Source of the DNA: Zygnema cylindricum
Lineage: Eukaryota; Streptophyta; Zygnematophyceae; Zygnematales; Zygnemataceae
Reading direction: 5' to 3'
Length of the DNA stretch: 20,163 nt
NCBI GenBank assembly: GCA_037447655.1
Contig: JBBHKE010001094.1
Span: 1-20,163 of the forward strand
The translations under genes and the position numbers were made by a program. Every line of letters starts with the position of its first letter. Within the stretch, counting starts at the first letter, position 1. Below the pieces are notes generated by a model. The model was not told the DNA's origin. It saw nothing but the letters and a program-made list of their open reading frames with translations, and did not search any database. Shown one piece after another: positions 1 to 8,474 of this stretch.

Positions 1-694
1 CCATTTTACTGATGCGATCCATATCTTCTGCCACTTTCTCCATGGATGAGACACCAGCTTTTAAACACGCAACAGTGAGTCCAGTGAGTCCTTCAATCAC
101 ATCATCCGGCCATTCTTTCACACGTGGGTCGAGATTCGCTTTCAGATCAGCTTGGGACTGGACAAAGACATCCAACAATGGTCCCATCAGCATTTCCCTT
201 AGCATCCCGCCAAAAAAATAACACTCAATCATGCATTCTGAAGAGGAGGGAAGGTAAACAAACTTGCTGTTGTTATTTTCATCCAAACATATCATATCAG
301 AGTCTATTCCCACACCTATACCTCGTCTCTCAAGGTACAAAGCTGCAAGCGCTACTTGGTTCGCTATCCGACAACAATCCTGCCATCCCAAACCTTGCTC
401 TATCCTATCCTTTAAGCTCCATCGCTTCCTCCCCTCCACCACAATGCTTCTACTGTCACGACACCAGCCTTCGACTGCCGCCACGTGGGGATGTCTGACA
501 CTGTGCATCTGCCGTGCGATTGCCGCCACGTTGTCGTCGGGTCCCAAAACATGGACAAACACCTCTTTACCCTTAAAAGTTCCCCTGTAGACTTCCCAAG
601 GATGCTCGTAAAGCTTGTCATGGCAGGCGCCTTCCACTTGTTTGCGAGAGAGAGTGCGCGGTTCATTTCGGTTTCCCATGGCCAGCCAGGCCAT
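1..694 (-). CDS. Pseudokinase-like protein, first exon, partial (runs off left edge)
   Basis: The minus strand stays open from an ATG at 694 to the window edge (231 codons). The start is chosen because GCCGCC-like context (cgcccgccATGG) and the residues MAW match the start of the plus-strand gene at 2448. The protein has a linker RTLSRKQVEGA, a VYRGTFKG strand, HPHVAAVEGWCRDSRS, IVVEG, SLKDRI, and RIANQVALAALYLERRG, which follow the order of an RLK/Pelle-type kinase N-lobe, hinge and C-lobe start. Catalytic positions are lost: VFVHVL replaces the VAVK lysine strand, VGIDSDMIC replaces HRDLKPSN, and VYLPS stands where DFG belongs. The C-terminal part (LREMLMGPLLD, LDPRVKEWPDDVIE) matches domain type A of the plus-strand gene, while the N-terminus matches its exon 1. 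I infer a pseudokinase with a regulatory or scaffold role; no substrate is visible. The rest of the gene is outside the window. Confidence 0.75.
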   Translation of the reverse strand, partial: MAWLAMGNRNEPRTLSRKQVEGACHDKLYEHPWEVYRGTFKGKEVFVHVLGPDDNVAAIARQMHSVRHPHVAAVEGWCRDSRSIVVEGRKRWSLKDRIEQGLGWQDCCRIANQVALAALYLERRGIGVGIDSDMICLDENNNSKFVYLPSSSECMIECYFFGGMLREMLMGPLLDVFVQSQADLKANLDPRVKEWPDDVIEGLTGLTVACLKAGVSSMEKVAEDMDRISKM

Positions 695-2029
695 GGCGGG
701 CGAGAGGAGCAATCCATTGGCAAACTTTCTCTGACACTCTTTGCTGGTTTATGTACTTTGGGCAGGACAGAATTGCGGTACTACTATTCGTATTATACGC
801 ACGTAAGGAGTAAAATGGCCACAGTGCGAAAATTGCACGACGATTTCATAAGACTCCTAGACTGTAGAATATCGTGCAATATCGTACGATTTACATATGA
901 TGTGCAACTCAATTGAGTTTCGATTTTGCGCTCGTTTCCGTACAGGCGTGTGTACTCATTAGCGTCGTGACGCTAAGCGTCAGCCGGGACAGGCCGATAA
1001 GTTTCGTGTAGCGTCAGTTCATGCCGTGCCACGATATCAGGACAAAATAAATTTAGCGTATAGTTGTCGACTATGCTGCTGGTGATTATTAGTTACAGTG
1101 TGACGTGGCATTCTCGCCTTATCGCCATTGATGCGACTGATGAAACGAACATGCAAAGTTGCAAACCCACAAACTTGATACTTTTCGATGACAGCCGACC
1201 TACCGCGCCGACAAAAGTGTATGGGACCGGCACGATCATTCACGGCAAAAAGTCAAAAGTACAAGAACATCGGGATCTCTTAGTAGAGGTACACGTATCT
1301 CAGTACAGTACCTGACGCTCTTTGACAATAGATTGATAATCTCTCTGAAGTCGGACTTTGTACTTTTCTCACCCGAATAACACCCTACTCCGCTGCACCG
1401 ACAAAGTATAGTCAGAGACGCAATCATACAGGCTGCCGATATCTCTAGCTGCAGTACAGTACTGTACTGTAGCACCTGTAAGGCCAAAACATCATCCGAT
1501 TATTGAGGAGAATCATCTCTACGTTCTTAATGTTTAGCCGCGGAATCCGAAGCACCGACAAAAGGATAGGAGCACCGACACGATCAGGCAAAATGGTGAA
1601 ATCACAAAAGTATCACAACCATAAATATTCGCTAAATGTGAATGCAGCAACGCGTGTTTTCGACATCGAAGCAGTAAAAATCTCAACATTTGAACTTTCA
1701 ACTGTTGCATAGAATAACACGGCACAGTACAGAACTGCGGCATTTAAATTAGCGTTTTCTAGAGTTGCTACGCAGCTGCTGTCGCCGAATAGGGGGGCAG
1801 GGAAGAGTGAGGGCAGGGATGTGGGGGAGCAGGGAAGAGGAGAGGCACGGGATGGAGAGGAGGGGGAGAGTCTGCGTTCAAAACGACACTAACGTTGGCG
1901 AAAAGGGCACTTCTGTTGTACGATAGCACGTACGATTCGTACAATGACATAAAACGTACGATTCGTACAATGACATAGTACGCAGGTGCAAATTTTTACA
2001 TTAAGATTGTACGAATCGAAAAATCTTTT
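695..2029. other. Intergenic region between divergent pseudokinase genes
   Basis: This holds the presumed 5' flanks of both head-to-head genes. I see no coding region with family features. Small structures are a TTAGCGTC-gt-GACGCTAA hairpin near 959-976, a perfect 18-bp palindrome of CAGTACAGT/ACTGTACTG at 1452-1469, a purine-rich tract at 1793-1872, and two direct repeats at 1928-1977. No core promoter element could be assigned with confidence. Confidence 0.5.
1928..1977. repeat. Two-copy direct repeat, 24 bp, period 26
   Basis: The unit acgtacgattcgtacaatg plus acata occurs at 1928-1951 and again at 1954-1977 with no mismatch. Each copy contains the small palindrome-like core CGTACGATTCGTAC. 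Confidence 0.9.
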
Positions 2030-2198
2030 GACAATTCTCAATATCAAGACGTTACGTTACATGGTACCACGACGCTAAATTATACTATTTAAGGACGTGG
2101 ACCATAATCTGCCACGTCTCCGGCACTAAATTAGCATCAATGACACTAATTAATTTTTGACACTAATAATTTCTTTAGTCTAATAACGATTCACGGTG
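2030..2198. mobile_element. TA-flanked TIR element, right-hand part (same family as 18253-18416)
   Basis: The segment from about 2085 (ctatttaaggacgtggaccataatctgccacgtc) to 2198 closely matches 18299-18416, including the end CTAATAACGATTCACGGTG followed by TA at 2199-2200. The end motif is the complement of the left end CACCGTGAATCGTTATTAG seen at 19804 and of the CACCGCGAATCGCTATTAG end at 11361. The left end of this copy is degenerate or missing, so the start given is approximate. It sits 250 bp upstream of the plus-strand gene start. Confidence 0.6.
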
Positions 2199-2200
2199 TA

Positions 2201-2447
2201 CTGTACAAAATCGAAAGGCCCTTAGCAACCAAAGGGCAAAGCACCGGGTCGCCCGCGACTATTATTTGATAGGTTATTATGTTTTTCCTCCATTTTTTTG
2301 AATCGTTTGTTCCAAACTTCAAGGTTTTGTCGTGCTGTAAGAATCCTACATTTTTGAATGCAAATGCTTTTCCATTTTAGGTATCTGAAACAAAGCCTCT
2401 GCAATTCTTGCTAAAATTTGTGTGATGCCCTGGTCTCCTCGCTCGCC
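2201..2447. promoter_or_regulatory. Immediate upstream region of the plus-strand gene
   Basis: This is AT-rich leader DNA ahead of the ATG at 2448. A possible acceptor (cttttccattttag at 2367-2380) hints at a 5'UTR intron. The last bases before the ATG (ctcctcgctcgcc) match those before the divergent gene's ATG (ctcctctcgcccgcc), showing that homology extends into the leader. No TATA box could be assigned. Confidence 0.3.
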
Positions 2448-3185
2448 ATGGCCTGGCTTCAGGGCAAGTGGAAGCGAGAAACGATAAAAAGCGATCGTCC
2501 GGATGACCCACTCAGCGCTCTCCGCACTCCCTCCTGCAAACAGGTGGAAGGCGCCCTATTGGACAGGCGTTGGCGTATCTGTGAGAAGCCTTGGAAAGTC
2601 TACTGGGGCAAGCTTGAGAATGAGTGGGTGGTGGTCCATGTTTTAGGACTTCTCGACAATGTGGCTGATACTGCAATGCAGATGCACAGTTTTGACCATT
2701 CACACGTGGCAAAAGTCATAAGCTGGTGTCGTGACAGTAGAAGCATTGTGGTGGAGGGAGGAAAAGGGTGGACTTTAAAGGACAGAATAGAGAATAATAA
2801 TATGCCATGGCTGGACCGCTGTCGGATAGCATCTGAGGTGGCATCTGCCGCTCTGTGTTTGAAGAGTCGAGGTTATGGTGTGAGAATAGATACTTCACTT
2901 GTAGTGCTTGATGATCACGGCAACAGCAAACTTGTTTTTATTCCCGATAGAACCGACGATTTTTCTCGCAGTTTTGGCCTTATGCTAAAAAAAATGGTGG
3001 AGGAACCACTGCGACGTTTCAATTCCACTATTGCAGCTCATCTGGACGAGTATCTAAAGACAGAGGGTGATTCGATGAGGGAACTCGCTCAGTTGGCTGA
3101 CATGTGTGGAAGCGGAAAAGATTCCCTATCTTTGGAGGAAATTGCAGCGAAAATCACCCACATTGTCCTAATAGCCAGTGAGAAG
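2448..3185 (+). CDS. Exon 1: N-terminus and pseudokinase domain D1 (type B)
   Basis: The ATG at 2448 has strong context (cgctcgccATGG). The same MAW start is seen in the divergent paralogue, so I prefer it to the non-ATG extension upstream. The exon encodes 246 residues: a basic N-terminus, a linker DDPLSALRTPSCKQVEG, then a kinase-like fold with VYWGKLE (where the glycine-rich region ends), VVVHVL at the lysine strand, HVAKVISWCRDSRSIVVEGGKG (hinge), TLKDRI, and RIASEVASAALCL (alpha-E). The catalytic loop is VRIDTSLVVLDD instead of HRDLKPSNVLLDD, and VFIPD replaces DFG, so phosphotransfer is unlikely. The tail MRELAQLADMCG ... EEIAAKITHI is shared with D3. The exon ends AAG/GTTAGG, phase 0. 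If unspliced, the frame would continue 13 codons to a stop at 3225-3227; loss of similarity to D3 soon after the donor site makes splicing more likely. Confidence 0.75.
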
Positions 3186-4119
3186 GTTAGGCGTCCCTCC
3201 TTCTCCAACTCAACCCCAGTGGTCTGACGTCCTTGCAGCTGTGCAATTTATATGAAGACGATGTTTGGAAATCTTCTTTCACTTTGTCCTTGTCTATTGA
3301 TTTCAAGTTGCTCATCAAGGAATTGTGCTTTGGCGCATGTTTTGTACCTGGTGATTGTTTTTTTTAAATTCAACTCTTTGCATGAGTTTCTTTTAACTAG
3401 AATTTGACTCGATCATTGCTTACTTGTGCATTTTTTCGATGAATATGTTTTATTGTTTTGCCCAATGTATTTGTATGGAATTCTTTAATGTTTCGATGAA
3501 GACAGAAATAATGAATATTACAGATAAATTAGCGATACTACTATGAGAGTGTGCTTCTTGTAGCAAGTACAATTCCTGTTGATTCCGACATTTGTTTCAA
3601 ATGTTGCAGTGTACAGTTGTCATTTTTGGACTCTTGAAAAATGTTTTTTCTTGTTAGATAGGTATAACTATTGTGTTTCCATTTTTATTTTTGTACAATT
3701 TCTATCTAGGTCTTCCACTTTGACTTGAGCTCTTTTCCTTTATTTTGTGTTTTGGGGGTTTGAGATATTCTTTTTACACTTTGGTTAGTAAGTTTTCCCA
3801 GCCTGTCCTTTCTCTCTCTGTTTTAAACGATGTGGGAAAAGGGTAAACTTGTACAAGAAAGATCCGCTTGCTGTACAAAAAGCACTGCAAAACTTCAGAG
3901 TAGTTCGGTTTAGAAACAAATGAGGGTGATGTCAAAGTATGGTTCAATTTAAAAGTCATAACATTTCTTTTGTAAGTTAAAAGGTTTAGCATCATATTTT
4001 TTGATAAGAACATGTTATGATATGATGGAATCAGATGTCTGAGAGAGCGTAAATTTGCAGAAAAACTTGAAGTTCTCGTTAACCCCCTCCTTGCCTGCCT
4101 GCCTCCCTTCAGCTGACAG
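3186..4119 (+). other. Intron 1 (phase 0)
   Basis: The proposed intron runs from GTTAGG to ctgacag. It is AT-rich and full of stops. Its start (tcaaccc..agtggtctgacgtccttg) matches the start of intron 2 near 5570-5596. Its 3' half (gaaacaaatgagggtgatgtc, then caattta, near 3914-3952) matches intron 2 near 6242-6282. A CT-rich tract at 4081-4110 precedes the acceptor. A second possible acceptor, cttcag at 4107-4112, would join the upstream exon in the wrong frame. Confidence 0.6.
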
Positions 4120-5532
4120 ATGCGTGTGGGGCCCACAACTGTGCAGATGGAAGATATGCTGAGAGGCCTCCAAACCCTCTCTCAGGAACAAGTGGTGGAC
4201 GTCCGACATGGCAATCACAAGGAAACCTTATCCAATTCTTACTGGCGGTCTGTATACAAGGGGACTTTGGAGGGAGAATCGGTGGTGGTCCTTGTTCTGA
4301 AGTCTCCCCACAATGTGGCATCCATGGCATGGCAGATAGCCATTGTCAGCCATCCCCACGTGGCGAAGGTCATAGGCTGGTGTCGCCACCGTAGAATCGT
4401 TTTTGTGGAGGGAGGAAAGGGAGTGAGCTTAAAGGACCGGATAAGCCAAGGTTTGGCTTGGCAGGATTGCTCTCGGATAGGAAACCAAGTAGCGCTTGCA
4501 GCTCTGCATCTTGAAAGAAGAGGTATAGGTGTGTCTATAAGTTCAGAACTAATATTCTTTGACGACACTGACAACAGCAAGTTAGTTAGCGTTTCGTCCA
4601 TATCCTCGTTTACGTGTCCTTCATTTGGCCGGATGCTGAGAGAAATGCTGATGGGACCATTGTTGGATAACGATACCATTTCACAAGCTGGGCTGAGAGC
4701 GAAGCTCGACCCTCGTGTCAGAGAATGGCCGAATGATGTGATTGAAGAATTCACTCGGCTCACTGCTGCATGTTTAGAAGATGTTGTCACCTTGGAGAAA
4801 GCTGCTCAAGATATGCACCTTATCAGTATGATGACAGATCTTTGCCATCAGGATGACCCACTCAGCTGTCTGCGCACACTCTCTGCCGTTCAAGTGGACA
4901 AGGCCGTCTGTATCAGGAAATGGCTGTTATGTGAGCAGCCTTGGAGAGTTTACAAGGGGAAGTTTGAGGGAGCACCTGTGGTGGTCCATGTTTTGGGCCT
5001 TGACAACAATGTGGTCGATATCGCAAGGCAGATGTACAGTGTCAGCCATCCCCACGTGGCAAAGGTCATAGGCTGGTGTCACGACTGTAGAAGTATTGTG
5101 GTGGAGGGAGGTGAGGGAGGTAGCTCTATGATCCAAACAGTGAATGTTCTGTCATGGTTGGGCCGCTGTCGGATAGCAGATGAGGTGGCATCTGCTGCTC
5201 TGTGTTTGGACAGACAAGGTGGTGGTGTGAGAATAAATTCTTCCCTTGTAGTGTTTGATGTCAACAAGAACATTAAGATTGTTTACATCCCCGATAAGTC
5301 CGACAGTTTAACTCGCGGTTTTGGTCGTATGCTGAAAAAAATGTTAGAGGAACCACTGCAGAGTTCCAACAACACTTCTGCGTCTGATCTGCTCAAGTAT
5401 GCCAAGGCAGGAGGTGATGTGATGAGGGAACTCGATCAGGTGGCTGACATGTGTGGAAATTACGAAGATACCCCATCTATGGCGGAAATTGCAGCAAAAA
5501 TCACCTTTATTGCCGCAAAAGCTAATGGGAAG
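4120..5532 (+). CDS. Exon 2: fused pseudokinase domains D2 (type A) and D3 (type B)
   Basis: This exon has 471 codons with no stop. D2 begins MRVGPTTVQ, then LQTLSQEQV, VYKGTLEG, VVVLVL, HPHVAKVIGWCRH, VEGGKGVSLKDRI, LALAALHLERRG-like alpha-E, SISSELIFFDD in place of HRDLKPSN, LREMLMGPLLD and LDPRVREWPNDVIEEF. D3 follows directly: DDPLSCLRTLSAVQV, WRVYKGKFEG, VVVHVL, HPHVAKVIGWCHD, IVVEGGEGG, RIADEVASAALCL, VRINSSLVVFD, VYIPD, and a type-B tail. Both lack the catalytic lysine, the HRDxxxxN pattern and DFG. D3 also has an altered segment (SSMIQTVNVLSW) where the other domains have SLKDRI. The A-to-B junction near 4828-4851 is probably a tandem-duplication breakpoint. ATG at 4120 follows ctgacag, read here as the splice acceptor; it could instead be a start codon. 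Confidence 0.8.
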
Positions 5533-6444
5533 GTCAGGTGTCCCCTCTCTACCCTCCTTCCCTCTAGCTCAACCCTTAATGGTCTGGCGTCCTTGTGATT
5601 GGGTTGTATCTCAGGGATTATCAATAGATAGATAGATAGATAGATAGACTTAGATTAATAGATAGATAGATAGGTAAAGTTAGTTAAATAGATAAATATA
5701 GATAGGTGGACATAGATCGATAGATAGATATAGATAGAGGGGCGAGAGAGGGGGGAGAGAGATAGATGGAAGATATCGATAGATAGATAGATAGATATAT
5801 AGAAATATAGTTTGAGTTTTTAACTTTGATTTGGGTTCTTTTGCTCGTCCGATGACTCTTGGGTTTATTGAAGTTTCTGACTGTTTGGTGTTTTCATGGT
5901 GATGAGTAGCGTATCAAAAACCTTTTTTTATATGCCACAAGTAATTAGCATAGCACTATGTGTCACGCTACTCCTTTTTCCTATCCACTAAGTATTGTGG
6001 CACGCTACCATACGTACTATTTTGAAAAGCACAGTATGGGTGTGCATCCTGTAATGCAACTTTGTGTATGGTACTCTATAATGTTTTATTTTTCTGGTCC
6101 ATATCCAATATGAAAGCCTGTTTGTGCCACTATATCGTCTACCGTAACTTTTCCATCCATATGAGTCATTATTTGTGCATGATGATGCGCTTGCCGTTGC
6201 AAAGTTATTTTTAGTTGGAAGTTCTGATTTAATCCGGTCTTGAAACAAATGAGATTGATGTCTCAGTATGAGTTCAATTTATAATTCAAATCCTTTCCTG
6301 ATTAAAGCTAGATGTGAAGCATCACATGTCTTGATGGGATGTGATGAAGTCAGAGGGTTGAGAGAGTGATATTCTGAATGCGCCCCCCACCCGCCCTCCC
6401 CCACCCTCCTCCCCAGCCTTTGTATCTGACCCTGCAACTGACAG
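5533..6444 (+). other. Intron 2 (phase 0)
   Basis: The proposed intron runs from GTCAGG to ctgacag. It holds a tetranucleotide microsatellite near its 5' end and a C-rich tract (6381-6417) before the acceptor. Stretches near both ends match intron 1, so it arose with the duplicated exons. If unspliced, the upstream frame would reach a stop at 5596-5598. Confidence 0.6.
5624..5812. repeat. (GATA)n / (TAGA)n microsatellite, interrupted
   Basis: Long runs of gatagatagata are broken by variants such as gataggta, gataaata and a short gagaga stretch. The repeat lies inside intron 2 just downstream of the proposed donor. Intron 1 has no counterpart, so it expanded after the module duplication. Confidence 0.9.
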
Positions 6445-7176
6445 ATGCGTGTGGGGCCCACCACTGTGCAGACAGACGCCATGCTCAGAGGCCTCCGCAG
6501 TCTAACTCAGAAGCAAGTGAAGGACGTCCTCGGTGGCAATTGCGAGAATATTTTATCCGATTGGTATGACGATGATTGGTGTGTCCACAGGGGGACATTG
6601 GAGGGAGCACCCACGGTGGTTTTGCATCCTAACCACAATGTGACAGCAAGGGCATGGCAGATGCACAGTATCACCCATCCCCACGTGGCAAAGGTCATAG
6701 GCTGGTGTCGCGACAGTGGAAGTATTGTGGTGGAGGGAGGAGAGGGAGTGAGCTTAAAGGACCGGATAAGACAAGGTTTGGCGTGGCAGGATTGCTGTCG
6801 AATAGCAAACCAAGTAGCGTCTGTTGCGCTGTATTTCGGAAGACGAGGTATTGGTGTGTGTATAGATTCTCGACTAGTGTTTTTTGATGGCACAGGCCAA
6901 AGCAAGATTGTTTACCTTCCGTTAGCGGCAAGGCATGCATGTTTTCGATTTGGGCAGATGCTAAGAGAAATGCTGATGGGGATTTTGTTGGATGAAAGCG
7001 TCAAGTCACAAGCTGATCTCAAAACGAAGCTCGACCCTCGTGTTAAAAAGTGGCCGCATGATGCGATTGAAGAACTCACTCAATTCACTGCTGTGTGTTT
7101 GAAAGGTGATCTAACTATGGAGAAATTGTCAGAAAATATGGACAGCATCTGTAAAATGGCAATGGCGGCTGAGCAA
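6445..7176 (+). CDS. Exon 3: pseudokinase domain D4 (type A)
   Basis: The exon encodes 244 residues and begins MRVGPTTVQ exactly as in exon 2, directly after ctgacag. Order of motifs: LRSLTQKQV linker, VHRGTLEG, TVVLHPN at the lysine strand, HPHVAKVIGWCRD, SIVVEGGEGVSLKDRI, RIANQVASVALYFGRRG, VCIDSRLVFFD for the catalytic loop, IVYLPL in place of DFG, LREMLMGILLD, LDPRVKKWPHDAIEEL, and MEKLSENMDSICKM. It is the closest relative of D2 and of the minus-strand partial gene. The acceptor region reads cctgcaactgacag, so the upstream cttcag present before exon 2 is not conserved; ctgacag is the shared AG. The exon ends CAA/GTAGGC, phase 0. Unspliced, the frame would run to a stop at 7243-7245 through a low-complexity LPLFLPFLSSS tail, which reads like intron sequence. 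Confidence 0.75.
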
Positions 7177-8474
7177 GTAGGCATCCTCCCTCTCTTTCTC
7201 CCATTCCTCTCATCTAGTGGTTTTGTTTCTGTTCTTTCTGTTTGATCACCTCCTTCCAACCATTGCCGTCTTCCATTTTATCTTGTTTGATCATTTCATT
7301 TAATTTATCTTCTTTATGGTGGATTCTGAATTCTACATTTTGTAGGTGGGTGCTATTTTTCACGTTCCATTTTTCTTCTAACTCTCCTCTGGTCCCTCCA
7401 CTCCTTCCTTCTTCTCCTTTGGTTTCCTCTTTCACTCCCTATTCCCTCTCTCCCCTCTCCTGATTTCCCTTTTTTTTTTTCTTGTGTCCCTTCTTTCATT
7501 CCCCTCCTTCCTCCCCCCCCCCTCCCCCTCCCTCCCCCCCCCCCCCTCCATCCCTCCATTCCATTTGATTCCCTTCCGTTCCTTCCATTCCATGTTTTCA
7601 GACATTTTCGAATGGTAGTCAGAAATGCTTGAATGTTTCACCAAGATATTCAATTTGGTATTCAAATATTCAGTCCCAGATATGAGCTTTTGTTTCTGAA
7701 GATTTGTTCTGTTTCAACAAGGTTTTTGTGATATAGTAAACTTAAAAATTGTCGGATAGTGCACTGGCTGTGACTACTTTGGAACTTTGTGCTTAACCGT
7801 ATGGCTTCAAAGTATTGTCAAAGTTTAACTTTTTTTTTCATTTTAAACTTCTTGGTGAGTTCGTTTGTCTCATAACATCAGCATTTTGTTTTAAGATTTT
7901 GTTGATTTTATCTTATTTAGGTTTTGTCTGTCTTGTCTGTCTTTTTCACATTTTGTCATATTGCATTTCGTCCCCACATTTCATCTCCGTTTTTCTTTTG
8001 TGCTTTACCTTTGGCTTGTTTTGTCTTATCACTAACTTCTCGGGATGTATTGTTAGAGGCTGTTTTTCATCTATTTATCATTTATGTACATCTTTGTCAA
8101 TGCTGCTCTTGTCTTTTTTGTCGAGGTTAAGTACATGGGAAATGTTTGTGTGCAAGGATTATTTTTTGTTGGTAAGATCAAAACAAATTGATGAACAACT
8201 TACTTAGTCTTCAATCATAAGCTGAAACGTAATTCCAGGAAAACACTCTAATAGCATTTACGATTTTGAATTTCACGGGACCTACTGGAAGATATGTCAA
8301 CTTAAAGCATCCTTCGGAACTGTCTATTTTTCTCTGCTTTCCGGCCATCACTGCTCCGTTTGTATTTTCTACGTTTCGTGCGTATAATCAAACTTTGAAT
8401 GTATGCCATCATCCATATGCGTTGAGATTACGTTCTGGTTTCAAAAACTAAAACTTAACTCACCCCTGCTCCAG
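7177..8474 (+). other. Intron 3 (phase 0), with long pyrimidine tract
   Basis: This 1298-bp interval links D4 to the kinase exon. It is T- and C-rich, contains a strong CT/C tract at 7360-7580, and ends cacccctgctccag. The one long frame inside it (7815-8207) is Phe/Leu/Ser/Cys-rich and looks like translated T-rich DNA. If the kinase were a separate gene, this interval would hold its promoter and first exon instead; the ATG at 8403 would then be a candidate start. Confidence 0.5.
7360..7580. repeat. Polypyrimidine / poly-C low-complexity tract
   Basis: The plus strand is almost pure C and T here, with runs of 9 to 14 C near 7513-7549. It sits in the middle of intron 3, far from the acceptor, and is not a normal splice-site pyrimidine tract. 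Confidence 0.85.

Noticed and set aside
412-723. 103-codon minus-strand frame starting MPMDCSS
   Set aside because: It overlaps the partial pseudokinase exon in a different frame. Only the frame starting at 694 carries the HPHVA, VVEG and LREMLMGPLLD motifs.
4239-4790. 183-codon open frame on the minus strand
   Set aside because: It is the exact antisense of the D2 domain, which has clear kinase-like motifs on the plus strand. The antisense product shows none.
7815-8207. 130-codon plus-strand frame, hydrophobic
   Set aside because: Phe, Leu, Ser and Cys dominate because the DNA is T-rich. It lies in an intron and shows no membrane-protein family pattern.
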